Assembly (NCBI RefSeq): GCF_002252505.1
Contig: NZ_NNRL01000163.1
Span: 377,981 to 441,980 of the forward strand
Source: Brucella grignonensis
GTDB lineage: Bacteria; Pseudomonadota; Alphaproteobacteria; Rhizobiales; Rhizobiaceae
Direction: 5' to 3'
Length of the DNA stretch: 64,000 nucleotides
Within the stretch, counting starts at the first letter, position 1; each line of letters opens with the position of its first letter. The notes under the pieces were generated by a model that searched no databases, had not been told where the DNA came from, and was given only the letters and a program-made list of their open reading frames with translations. Shown here piece after piece: positions 9,933 through 17,611 of the stretch. The translations under genes and the position numbers were made by a program.

Positions 9933-11372
9933 GTGGCTCTTACGTCCCAACGACTTCTTGCTGATTTTCCTGCCTTCTTCCGTGTATCGGAAGAGGTGGT
10001 TGTTATTGTCGGCGGTGGCGAGGAAGCGCTCAACAAAGCAAGGCTTGTGGCCCAGACGTCCGCTCGTTTGCGCATAATTGCGCGAGAGCTTGAACCAGCC
10101 TTGGCGAGTTTCATCGAAAGCCACATTAAAAGCCATCGCGCGGAACATCTTTCTCAATCTTTCAGCGCTGATCTTCTTGAAGGTGCGAAGCTGGTTTTTG
10201 TTGCCACGGGTGATGAAGATCGGGATCGCGCGATTGCAGCATCGGCCAAGGCGCAGAAAATTCCAGTCAACGTTGTCGACCGCCCTGCGCTCTGTGATTT
10301 CCTGACACCTGCCATCGTGAACCGTGCGCCGATTGCAATTGCGATTGGCACAGAAGGTTCGGCCCCTGTGCTGGCGCAGATGGTGCGTGCGCGTATTGAT
10401 GCGGCCTTCTCGCCACGCCTTGGTGAGCTCGCACATTATGCCGAAAGTTGGCGTCCGTTGGTCGAAAAGCTTTTGCCAAAAGGTTTGGCGCGCCGCAGTT
10501 TCTGGCGCGGGTTCTTCTCCGGCTCCGTTGCGCGTTCTGTTGAAAATGGCGACCGCGAGGAAGCTTATAGAGCAGCAAATGAATTAATCACAGAACCGCA
10601 GAATGCTACGGGTTATGTCTGGCTTGTTGGTGCCGGTCCGGGTGCCGAAGACCTGCTGACCTTGCGCGCACATCGCGTTCTGATGGAAGCTGACGTGATT
10701 GTGCATGACGCGCTGGTGCCGGAGGGCGTGATCGCCATGGGGCGGCGCGATGCAGAACGCGTTTCCGTGGGCAAGCGCAAGGGTTGCCATTCCAAGAGCC
10801 AGAACGAGATCAATGATCTGCTGGTCAGGCTTGGTCGTGAGGGCAAACGCGTGGTGCGCCTGAAAGCAGGCGACCCGCTGGTGTTTGGCCGTGCGGGCGA
10901 AGAAATGGCAGCATTGCGCGCGGCCGGTATCGGCTTTGAAATCGTGCCGGGCATTACGTCTGCTTTCGCTGCCGCAGCCGATATGGAACTGCCGCTCACC
11001 TTGCGTGGTGTGGCCTCCTCACTGGTGTTCACGACGGGCCACGACATGGCAGGCGATGTGCTGCCGGGATGGGCCAAGCTTGCAGTCTCGGGTGCGACAA
11101 TCGCCGTCTATATGGGCTCAAGCGTTGCAGCCTCCGTTGCAAGCCGTCTGATCTCTGCGGGTCTCCACGAAGATACGGCCGTCGCGGTTATTGAGAATGC
11201 CAGCCGCAAGGACAAGCGGCTGTTTCATGGAACATTGAAAGATCTGCCGTCTCTGGAAGAGCGCAAAGAACTCTCCGGTCCGGTCATGGTCATCATCGGC
11301 GATGCTGTTGCAGGCGCCGCTATCGACAAAGCGCAGGCGCTGGCAGTCAAGCCAGTCGCGGTCGCTGCCTGA
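9933..11372 (+). CDS. cysG: Siroheme synthase CysG (trifunctional)
   Basis: 479-residue fusion. The N-terminal half (residues 1-200) is precorrin-2 dehydrogenase/sirohydrochlorin ferrochelatase with the NAD-site VGGGEEALNKARL near residue 29. The C-terminal half (from about residue 230) is uroporphyrinogen-III methyltransferase, with VGAGPGAEDLLTLRAHRVL, RLKAGDPLVFGRAGEE and VPGITSAFAAAADMELPLTLRG motifs. Makes siroheme for the adjacent CysI. Starts with GTG at 9933 preceded by AAGGATGG. First gene of a tight operon: DUF2849 follows after 17 nt. Confidence 0.95.
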   Translation: MALTSQRLLADFPAFFRVSEEVVVIVGGGEEALNKARLVAQTSARLRIIARELEPALASFIESHIKSHRAEHLSQSFSADLLEGAKLVFVATGDEDRDRAIAASAKAQKIPVNVVDRPALCDFLTPAIVNRAPIAIAIGTEGSAPVLAQMVRARIDAAFSPRLGELAHYAESWRPLVEKLLPKGLARRSFWRGFFSGSVARSVENGDREEAYRAANELITEPQNATGYVWLVGAGPGAEDLLTLRAHRVLMEADVIVHDALVPEGVIAMGRRDAERVSVGKRKGCHSKSQNEINDLLVRLGREGKRVVRLKAGDPLVFGRAGEEMAALRAAGIGFEIVPGITSAFAAAADMELPLTLRGVASSLVFTTGHDMAGDVLPGWAKLAVSGATIAVYMGSSVAASVASRLISAGLHEDTAVAVIENASRKDKRLFHGTLKDLPSLEERKELSGPVMVIIGDAVAGAAIDKAQALAVKPVAVAA

Positions 11373-11389
11373 ACCTGAGGAGTTTGGAA

Positions 11390-11692
11390 ATGGTTGTAAA
11401 AGTTCTCACCGCAAACCGGCTCATCGATGGACAGGCTGTGTGGCTTGGTGCTGACGGATCATGGCAGGAAACCATTGATGGTGCCTTGGTTGCCCGTCAT
11501 GTGGAAGCGGTCAGCGCTCTCGAAGACGCTGGTAAGGTCGCTGCCAAAGCCAATCTGGTTGTCGATGTGAATGTGATCGATGTCGAAGAGCGTGACGAAG
11601 GGCTCTATCCCATTCGCCTCCGCGAACGCATCCGACTCTCTGGTCCCACCATCATTACGCTTGGTCAACCGGCCCTGAAAAAAGCCTCCTGA
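11390..11692 (+). CDS. DUF2849 protein of the sulfite reductase operon
   Basis: 100-residue protein of the DUF2849 family. In alphaproteobacteria this family sits between cysG and cysI, as it does here. It has no recognisable catalytic motif. The start is ATG 11390, with CTGAGGAG about 9 nt upstream; an upstream TTG at 11384 is less likely. The role is unknown but the conserved placement suggests it supports sulfite reduction. Confidence 0.85.
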   Translation: MVVKVLTANRLIDGQAVWLGADGSWQETIDGALVARHVEAVSALEDAGKVAAKANLVVDVNVIDVEERDEGLYPIRLRERIRLSGPTIITLGQPALKKAS

Positions 11693-11712
11693 TCTGAATA
11701 TCGGAAGTAAAT

Positions 11713-13383
11713 ATGTATCGTTATGATGAATTTGACCGCGACTTTGTTGCGGCCCGCGTTGCACAGTTCAAGGATCAGGTTGGACGTCGCCTTTCTGGCG
11801 AATTGACGGAAGACCAGTTCAAGCCTTTGCGGCTGATGAATGGTCTTTATCTGCAATTACATGCCTATATGCTGCGTGTTGCGATCCCTTACGGCACATT
11901 GTCGAGCCGCCAGCTGCGCAGGCTTGGCGCAATCGCGCGCGATTATGATCGGGGCTTTGCGCATTTCACGACGCGTCAGAACATCCAATACAACTGGCCG
12001 GCACTGAAAGATGTGCCGCAAATTCTGGAAGAGCTGGCCGAAGTCGAAATGCATGCAATCCAGACTTCGGGCAATTGCATTCGCAATGTGACGGCTGATC
12101 ATTTTGCAGGTGCAGCTCATGATGAAGTAGCTGATCCGCGTCCCTTTGCAGAAATTCTGCGCCAGTGGTCGTCGCTGCATCCGGAGTTTTCCTATCTGCC
12201 ACGCAAGTTCAAGATTGCGATTGTCGGTTCTGAACATGATCGTGCAGCCATTCAGGTGCACGACATTGGCTTGCAGCTTAAGAAGAACGAAGCAGGCGAA
12301 CTGGGCCTTGCCGTCTATATCGGTGGCGGACAGGGGCGCACGCCGATGGTCGCCAAGAAAATCCGCGATTTTCTGCCTGTCGAAGACATGCTGACCTATG
12401 TGACAGCTATCGTTCGTGTCTATAATCTCTATGGACGTCGCGATAACAAATACAAGGCGCGCATCAAAATCCTCGTTCATGAAACGGGCGTAGAGCCGCT
12501 GGTGGAAGAGATTGATGCCGAGTGGGAACAGATCCGTTACGGTGATCTGAAACTGCCGCAGCGCGATATCGATGCAATCGAAAGCTATTTCCGGATGCCG
12601 GATCTGCCGCAGCGTCCTGAAGGCTGGGAAATTCTGGCGGTTACGCAGAAATCCGACGCTGATTTTGCGGCATGGACCAAGCGCAATGTTACGCCACACA
12701 AGAACCCGGATTATGCCGTTGTCACGATTTCGCTGAAACCTATTGGCGGTATTCCGGGCGATGCGAGTGCGGAGCAGATGGAACTGGTGGCGGATATTGC
12801 CGAAACCTATTCTTTCGATGAAATTCGCGTCAGCCATGAACAGAATCTGGTTCTGCCGCACGTGGCAAAAGCCGATCTTCCGGCGGTCTATGATCTCTTG
12901 CAATCGGACGGGCTGGTGACAGCCAATGCCGGTCTGATTACTGACATCATCGCATGCCCCGGCCTTGATTATTGCGCGCTGGCCAATGCGCGTTCGATCC
13001 CGGTTGCACAGCGCATTTCCGAGCGCTTCGGAGATCAGCAGCGCCAGCTTGAAATCGGTGATCTCAAGATCAAGATTTCCGGCTGCATCAATGCCTGCGG
13101 TCATCACCATGTCGGCCATATCGGTATTCTTGGCGTCGAGAAGAAGGGCGAAGAACTCTACCAGATCACGCTTGGTGGTTCGGCTGACGAGCATTCGTCG
13201 ATTGGCGACATCACCGGACGCGGATTTTCATCCGAAGAAGTGGTCGATGCCATTGAAACCGTGGTCGATACCTATCTCGGTTTGCGCGCAAACAACGAAG
13301 AGACTTTCCTTGCTGCCTATCGTCGGGTTGGCATGGAGCCGTTTAAACGTGCGCTTTATGGAGAAGTGAGCCGTGCGGCCTGA
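11713..13383 (+). CDS. cysI: Assimilatory sulfite reductase, hemoprotein (ferredoxin-type)
   Basis: 556-residue nitrite/sulfite reductase family protein reducing sulfite to sulfide with siroheme and a [4Fe-4S] cluster. The cluster cysteines are CPGLDYC near residue 415 and CINAC near 457, followed by GHHHVGHIGI. No flavoprotein CysJ is adjacent, so electrons probably come from ferredoxin or another donor. The 3' end overlaps cysH by 11 nt. Sits between its cofactor maker cysG and its substrate supplier cysH. Confidence 0.94.
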   Translation: MYRYDEFDRDFVAARVAQFKDQVGRRLSGELTEDQFKPLRLMNGLYLQLHAYMLRVAIPYGTLSSRQLRRLGAIARDYDRGFAHFTTRQNIQYNWPALKDVPQILEELAEVEMHAIQTSGNCIRNVTADHFAGAAHDEVADPRPFAEILRQWSSLHPEFSYLPRKFKIAIVGSEHDRAAIQVHDIGLQLKKNEAGELGLAVYIGGGQGRTPMVAKKIRDFLPVEDMLTYVTAIVRVYNLYGRRDNKYKARIKILVHETGVEPLVEEIDAEWEQIRYGDLKLPQRDIDAIESYFRMPDLPQRPEGWEILAVTQKSDADFAAWTKRNVTPHKNPDYAVVTISLKPIGGIPGDASAEQMELVADIAETYSFDEIRVSHEQNLVLPHVAKADLPAVYDLLQSDGLVTANAGLITDIIACPGLDYCALANARSIPVAQRISERFGDQQRQLEIGDLKIKISGCINACGHHHVGHIGILGVEKKGEELYQITLGGSADEHSSIGDITGRGFSSEEVVDAIETVVDTYLGLRANNEETFLAAYRRVGMEPFKRALYGEVSRAA

Positions 13384-14146
13384 CGTTGATCCCAATTCAG
13401 ATCTTAATGCAGACCAGAGGGCCGAGGCGCAAGCCCGTCTTTTGGAGGGAAGCCATGGGGCTTCCTCTCCGCAAGAGGTGATTGCGCTCAGCACACGCGA
13501 ACTCTTTGATGGACGCATTGCAGTCGTTTCGTCCTTTGGCGCTGAATCGGCTGTGCTACTGCACATGATTTCCGAGATCGATCCGGCAACTCCGGTTCTG
13601 TTTCTCGATACGGGTAAGCATTTCCGTGCAACACTCGATTATCGGCATGATCTCGTAGACCGGTTGGGTCTGCTCAATGTGCAGGATATTCTGCCGCTTG
13701 AGGAAAACGTGAAAGCCGATGATCCGTTCGGCGCTTTGTCGATGACCGACAAGGATCGCTGCTGCTTCATTCGCAAGGTGGAGCCGATGGCGCGTGCTGT
13801 CGCACCTTATGATGCATGGATGACTGGCCGGAAGCAGTTTCAGGCCTCGACCCGCAATGCTTTGCCGGTTTTTGAATCAGTCGGCCCGCGTATTCGCATC
13901 AATCCGCTTGCACATATGAGCGCGGAAGATTTGCGTGCCTATGCGCGCGTGCACGATCTCCCCGTCCACCCGCTGACAGAGCAGGGGTATCGGTCAATCG
14001 GCTGCATGCCCTGCACACGACCGGTCAGCGATGACGAAGATCAGCGCGCAGGACGTTGGGCAGGATCGGAAAAGACCGAATGCGGCATCCATCTGACGGG
14101 CCTTGCTGATAGCCTGAATAATCTAGGAGCTTTGGACCAGAAATGA
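13373..14146 (+). CDS. cysH: APS reductase (assimilatory, [4Fe-4S] type CysH)
   Basis: 257 residues. It reduces adenylyl sulfate to sulfite plus AMP. It carries the iron-sulfur cysteines that separate APS reductases from enteric PAPS reductases: CC in KDRCCFIRKVEP (about residue 125) and CMPC in SIGCMPCTRPV (about 210). The catalytic ECGIHL motif is near the C-terminus. The start is GTG 13373, inside the end of cysI, with GGAGAAG 6 nt before it. Overlaps the next gene by 4 nt. Confidence 0.93.
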   Translation: MRPDVDPNSDLNADQRAEAQARLLEGSHGASSPQEVIALSTRELFDGRIAVVSSFGAESAVLLHMISEIDPATPVLFLDTGKHFRATLDYRHDLVDRLGLLNVQDILPLEENVKADDPFGALSMTDKDRCCFIRKVEPMARAVAPYDAWMTGRKQFQASTRNALPVFESVGPRIRINPLAHMSAEDLRAYARVHDLPVHPLTEQGYRSIGCMPCTRPVSDDEDQRAGRWAGSEKTECGIHLTGLADSLNNLGALDQK

Positions 14147-14670
14147 GTGAAACAATAGCTGAAACCCAACTCTGGTCTGAGCAAGGCTTTCGTGAAGACG
14201 ACTATATTTTTGCGGATGATCTCGAAACCGCAGGCGATGCGCCTGCGATTATCATCCCTTTGGCCGTCTGGCTGGGGCTTGATGAGGAACGGCGCCGTTC
14301 TTCCAATCGCCGCATCGGTGTTTCGGTGACGCCGGGTGAGAAGATTGAGCCACTGCTCGACCATCTGGCAAGTTTGCCTGTCATCGCTTTGCAGTTTCCA
14401 GCCTTCAATGATGGACGCTCCTACTCCAAGGCAGAAGTTCTGCGTCGTGCGGGCTTTGAGGGCGAATTGCGTGCGACGGGCGATGTGCTGATTGATCAGG
14501 CAGCGCTCATGCTGCGCACGGGTTTCGACAGCTTGCAAGTGACCAACAAGGTTGCGCAATCGCGTCTTGGCGAGCAGCGTCTCGTCGATACACCGGGCTA
14601 CTATCAGCCCGGCCGTGGTTCTGTGCAGCAAGAGGGTGGATTTGCCTGGCGTCGAGTTAAGGCTGGTTAA
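14143..14670 (+). CDS. DUF934 protein, sulfite reduction associated
   Basis: 175-residue DUF934 family protein, usually annotated as a probable oxidoreductase of sulfite reduction because it always travels with cysI/cysH. The conserved core is RIGVSVTPGEKIEPLLDHLA, then FPAFNDGRSYSKAEVLRRAGFEGELRATGDVLIDQ (residues about 85-125). Last gene of the cysG operon; its start overlaps the cysH stop (ATGA). Confidence 0.88.
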   Translation: MSETIAETQLWSEQGFREDDYIFADDLETAGDAPAIIIPLAVWLGLDEERRRSSNRRIGVSVTPGEKIEPLLDHLASLPVIALQFPAFNDGRSYSKAEVLRRAGFEGELRATGDVLIDQAALMLRTGFDSLQVTNKVAQSRLGEQRLVDTPGYYQPGRGSVQQEGGFAWRRVKAG

Positions 14671-14707
14671 ATCTTAGCAATCACCTTTTTGTGGTTTTTC
14701 TTGCCAG

Positions 14708-14735
14708 CTTGATGGGGTAGATACGCCCCATCAAG
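14708..14735 (+). terminator. Hairpin between DUF934 and Dabb gene
   Basis: Perfect 10-bp stem CTTGATGGGG (14708-14717) / CCCCATCAAG (14726-14735), followed by ATTT. It ends 15 nt before the next start codon, so it could be the cysG operon terminator or a control on the following gene. Confidence 0.5.
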
Positions 14736-14750
14736 ATTTGGAGACAAGAA

Positions 14751-15044
14751 GTGATCCGCCACATTGTTTTCTTCAGCGTCAAGCCCGACCAGGACATAGA
14801 AATCGTCCGCAAGGGTTTGGAGCAGTTGGGCACCATTCCACATTCCGACGTGTTTGAAGTTCTGCCGAATTCCAAGGTCGATCCGATGGGCAACGATATT
14901 GATCTCGTTGTCTATGCCGAGTTCAGGGACGAAGAAGCGCTTTTTGCCTTCAAGAAACACCCAACCTATGATGCGACTACACAGCATGTTCGCCCCATGC
15001 GTGAGCTGCGTTTCTCTGCGGATGTTGTAACTGACAAGGGCTGA
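14751..15044 (+). CDS. Dabb (stress-responsive A/B barrel) domain protein
   Basis: 97-residue ferredoxin-like alpha/beta barrel protein. It shows the Dabb pattern: IRHIVFFSVKP at the start, then a DLVVYAEFRDEEALFAFKKHPTYD region around residues 45-70. Family members are small dimeric proteins of stress or polyketide pathways, with no fixed function. Starts with GTG at 14751 behind GGAGACAAGAA. Its TGA overlaps the first base of a repeat-borne ATG at 15044. Confidence 0.8.
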   Translation: MIRHIVFFSVKPDQDIEIVRKGLEQLGTIPHSDVFEVLPNSKVDPMGNDIDLVVYAEFRDEEALFAFKKHPTYDATTQHVRPMRELRFSADVVTDKG

Positions 15045-15046
15045 TG

Positions 15047-15093
15047 CGCATTATCCGACGCAAAACCGCTTCGCACTTTTGCTGGAAATGCTC
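15047..15093. repeat. Dispersed palindromic repeat, module A (reverse orientation)
   Basis: 47-bp unit CGCATTATCCGACGCAAAAC ... GGAAATGCTC, immediately after the Dabb stop and before the kinase gene. It is the closest match I can align to the riboswitch P3a arm at 46045-46091 (34 of 47 positions identical, counted by eye). Confidence 0.85.
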
Positions 15094-15124
15094 TAACCCG
15101 GCTCTGACGGAAGGTGATAGGCAT

Positions 15125-15646
15125 ATGTTTATCGTGTTTGCAGGTTTGCCGGGCGTTGGGAAAAGTACGATTGCGCATAGATTGGCGGGCATTTTGCCCG
15201 CTTTTTATTTGCGCATTGATACGATCGAAAAAGCCATCGTTGCTTCCGATATGCTTTCACAGCCGGGAGCTGCAGGTTATTTGACCGCTTACAGTATTGC
15301 AGCGGATAATCTGGCGATTGGGCACACGGTCATTGCAGATTCTGTGAACCCTCTCAAAATTACACGTGATACCTACAGGTCTGTGGCGATTTCCGCGAAA
15401 GTGCCGCTGACTGAAGTAGAAATCATCTGTTCTGACGTCGTGGAGCATAGAAGACGCGTTGAGTCGCGTCGGGAGAAGTCTCAGGACCCCTCTCAGCCGA
15501 CATGGAACGCTGTTCTATCTCGGGAATATGCCCCCTGGGATAGACCACGTCTTGTGATCGATACAGCGTTGGTCTCAACGAATGATGCCGTCGGATTGAT
15601 CGTAGATCAGCTGCGTCATTCGGGTTGGCGGGATTTGCGTAATTAG
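15125..15646 (+). CDS. P-loop kinase-like AAA family protein
   Basis: 173-residue small P-loop NTPase. Walker A is GLPGVGKST at residues 8-16 of the chosen start. The pattern IADSVNPLKITRDTYRSVA resembles the zeta-toxin/gluconate-kinase-like group that phosphorylates small molecules. The start at 15125 has GGAAGGTGATAGG before it. An in-frame ATG at 15044 would translate the palindromic repeat as 27 extra residues and is rejected. Substrate unknown. Confidence 0.75.
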   Translation: MFIVFAGLPGVGKSTIAHRLAGILPAFYLRIDTIEKAIVASDMLSQPGAAGYLTAYSIAADNLAIGHTVIADSVNPLKITRDTYRSVAISAKVPLTEVEIICSDVVEHRRRVESRREKSQDPSQPTWNAVLSREYAPWDRPRLVIDTALVSTNDAVGLIVDQLRHSGWRDLRN

Positions 15647-16221
15647 TCTTCGGGTGTCCGTCGTGCCTGCAACGGCAAGCCACCGAACAAATCCGGCTCG
15701 AGCGATGTTCTGGCGCGTTCAATATTGAGCAGACGCAGCTTGGTCGCCGTGCCGCCCGCAGCCGAAAAACCGCCGACCTTGCCGTTGGAGCCTAAAACCC
15801 GATGGCAGGGCACTATAATCGGAAAAGGGTTTTTGCCGAGCGCATAGCCCACCGCCTGTGAAAGACTGACATCGCCCAGCCTGCGCGCGATTGCGCCATA
15901 GGTGATAGTCTCGCCAGCTTTGAGCTCGAGGAGGACTTCATAGACCTTGCGGTTGAGATCGGGCACCGAATCAAGCGCGAGTGGTGTCACGGAGAAATCC
16001 GGATCGCCGCCCTCAAGAAGTATGCGAACTTTGTCGATAGCTTCTGTGACGAAAACGGGTGGGGATGATACCTCTATTTCAGAGAAGCGGCTTTTCAGCC
16101 TGTAACGGGTCTCATTTTCATCTGCGTCACCAATTTCCACGCCGACGATTTTGTCTGCATGCCAGGCGATGCCGCAAGGGCCTATCGGTGTTTCAAAGAT
16201 GTTAAGACCAGACGATTCCAT
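15643..16221 (-). CDS. ogt: Methylated-DNA-protein-cysteine methyltransferase
   Basis: 192-residue suicide repair enzyme that takes O6-alkyl groups off guanine. The active-site motif IVPCHRV is near residue 140, preceded by GETITYGAIARRLGD with the DNA-binding helix and followed by GKVGGFSAAGG. The start is uncertain: ATG 16221 gives MESSGLNIFETPIGPCG, and ATG 16233 would add MITA. Neither has a clear ribosome site. Converges with the kinase gene, overlapping by 4 nt. Confidence 0.93.
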   Translation of the reverse strand: MESSGLNIFETPIGPCGIAWHADKIVGVEIGDADENETRYRLKSRFSEIEVSSPPVFVTEAIDKVRILLEGGDPDFSVTPLALDSVPDLNRKVYEVLLELKAGETITYGAIARRLGDVSLSQAVGYALGKNPFPIIVPCHRVLGSNGKVGGFSAAGGTATKLRLLNIERARTSLEPDLFGGLPLQARRTPED

Positions 16222-16445
16222 GGCTGTAATCATAACATGAGTTGGGGTTTTTGCGAAAATGCCTACGTGAAAGTCGTGACAATTGCAGCGGATCGTGCTG
16301 CGAAATGGTTGAAGAACGAAGCAAATAGTGATTGTGTGAGAATAACCTGGCAATGACATGGGAAATGACCATGTCTTTAAATGGCCAAATGAATGAGCGA
16401 TATCTTCTGGCGCGCGTTTGGCGTGATCGGGACAAGGAATTTTAG

Positions 16446-16691
16446 ATGGACGATTACGAACGCTATGCCACAGGGCTGATGATCGTGTTTGGTGCGCTGA
16501 TCGTCGGCGCACTGATGGCGGCCAATCTTTACCATGGCGACAAGCCCGGTTTTCTTTTCGCGCTGGGTGCGGCGGTGGTGGCTTGGTTCTCTGCCTTTGC
16601 CGTGCTTTTCGATAAACCTCGTATTTACGGCGTTATGATCGCCATTGCGATCGGATTGGTCGCAGCCTCTATCGGCGCTTTCGTAACCTGA
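16446..16691 (+). CDS. Small three-span membrane protein, unknown function
   Basis: 81 residues with three hydrophobic segments (about residues 9-27, 35-53 and 60-79) and a short acidic N-terminus MDDYERYATG. AAGGAA lies 6 nt before the ATG and a strong terminator follows, so it is a real short gene. I do not recognise a family beyond a generic membrane protein of Brucellaceae. Confidence 0.7.
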   Translation: MDDYERYATGLMIVFGALIVGALMAANLYHGDKPGFLFALGAAVVAWFSAFAVLFDKPRIYGVMIAIAIGLVAASIGAFVT

Positions 16692-16712
16692 TCTTTGAGA
16701 TATTCACTATGG

Positions 16713-16742
16713 AAAAGCCCCGGTTCGTCCGGGGCTTTTTTG
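16713..16742 (+). terminator. Rho-independent terminator
   Basis: Arms AAAAGCCCCGG (16713-16723) and CCGGGGCTTTT (16729-16739), loop TTCGT, then a T run. Ends the small membrane protein gene. Confidence 0.9.
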
Positions 16743-16744
16743 TT

Positions 16745-16845
16745 TAGAGCGCCGATCTGATTGGATCAGATCGGCGCTCTAAATATTTGTTTTAACGCGC
16801 ATCTTTGTCCGAAAACCGTTTCACACTTTTCGGGATACGCTCTAA
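16745..16845. repeat. Composite dispersed repeat (modules C and A)
   Basis: Module C 16746-16782 is a near-perfect palindrome: AGAGCGCCGATCTGATTGG is mirrored by ATCAGATCGGCGCTCT. Module A follows at about 16797-16843 (GCGCATCTTTGTCCGAAAAC ... CACTTTTCGGGATACGC). The right end supplies the stop codon of the BA14K gene. Confidence 0.88.
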
Positions 16846-17276
16846 ATATAAGGCGAATAGCACTGACGCCGTGGTCCATAATTGGGCTGAAACGTATTGT
16901 CATAGGCGCGGTAAGAGCGATAGCGGTTGTAACACCAGCGCACATGCGCATTGCCACCACGATACATCGGGGCTGGGCGATAGCGCGGTGGATGGCGATA
17001 GATCGGTGGCGGTCCCCAATCGCGATAGTATGGCCGATAATGAGGGCGATAATACCTGTAGCCATCCCGATAGCGTGGCGGATGGTGGCGCCAATGGCGT
17101 CTATCGCCGCGATAGTCGTAATACTGCACATTTTCGACCGGAGCCTGTGCGCCGGGTGCTGTTGCAGGTGCGATGAGCGTTGTCGGCTGTGCCGCATTGG
17201 CGCTTGCTGTTATAGCGGGTACGCCTATGCCGAATGACAGACAGGCTGCGAAGAAGGAAGATGCAAATCTCTTCAT
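16842..17276 (-). CDS. BA14K family secreted protein
   Basis: 144-residue exported protein. Residues 1-29 are a signal peptide ending ASANA. The middle is a low-complexity run of Tyr/Arg/Pro/His ([20 protein letters not shown] and similar). The C-terminus [19 protein letters not shown] and PRRQC is the BA14K motif, known from the immunoreactive 14-kDa Brucella protein with lectin-like activity. The two Cys could form a disulfide. GGGAGAAA precedes the ATG. The last codons run into a palindromic repeat. Confidence 0.9.
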   Translation of the reverse strand: MKRFASSFFAACLSFGIGVPAITASANAAQPTTLIAPATAPGAQAPVENVQYYDYRGDRRHWRHHPPRYRDGYRYYRPHYRPYYRDWGPPPIYRHPPRYRPAPMYRGGNAHVRWCYNRYRSYRAYDNTFQPNYGPRRQCYSPYI

Positions 17277-17611
17277 CGGTTTCTCCCTAATATAGTGGCT
17301 TTGTTATCAACGTCCCTGAGACCTATCTTACTCCCGCAATGTGGCGGGTAGGCGGCTGGGAAAACTCACTTTTTCTTCTCAACGGCAACAGTTTGGTGAG
17401 GACGGGAACGGTGATTCAAAATACATCAATCGAATTGACATAAAGATATGTTTATGTCATTAAATGAGCCCTATGTGCTGTGGGTTCATACAGAACCATC
17501 AAACGCGCGCTCTATGAAGTAATCTACACATCGCGTTTACTGAAAATCCTTTGCGGATTTCGGGCGGTGTTGTAGCGATGAAGCGTATCTGAATACAGGT
17601 GGTAATCCCCT
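17277..17611. other. Intergenic region between BA14K gene and metH
   Basis: 335 bp holding the divergent promoters. Apart from the palindrome at 17436-17459 I see no riboswitch; in particular I could not fit a SAM-II or SAH aptamer. Confidence 0.6.
17436..17459. promoter_or_regulatory. Palindromic operator candidate upstream of metH (SahR-like)
   Basis: TGACATAAA (17436-17444), GATATG, TTTATGTCA (17451-17459): 9-bp perfect arms. From memory, the core ATAAAGATAT-n-TTTAT resembles the site described for SahR-type ArsR regulators that control methionine-cycle genes in alphaproteobacteria. Located about 150 bp before the metH start. Confidence 0.45.

Noticed and set aside
11857-13194. Long open frame of 445 codons on the minus strand
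   Set aside because: Exactly antisense to cysI; its product has no family pattern. High-GC genes often leave such shadow frames.
15044-15124. Upstream ATG extension of the P-loop kinase
   Set aside because: The extra 27 residues translate a palindromic repeat; ATG 15125 has a good ribosome site and puts Walker A near the N-terminus as usual.
17277-17611. SAM-II or SAH riboswitch before metH
   Set aside because: I could not fit the conserved pseudoknot strings; only a protein-operator-like palindrome is clear.
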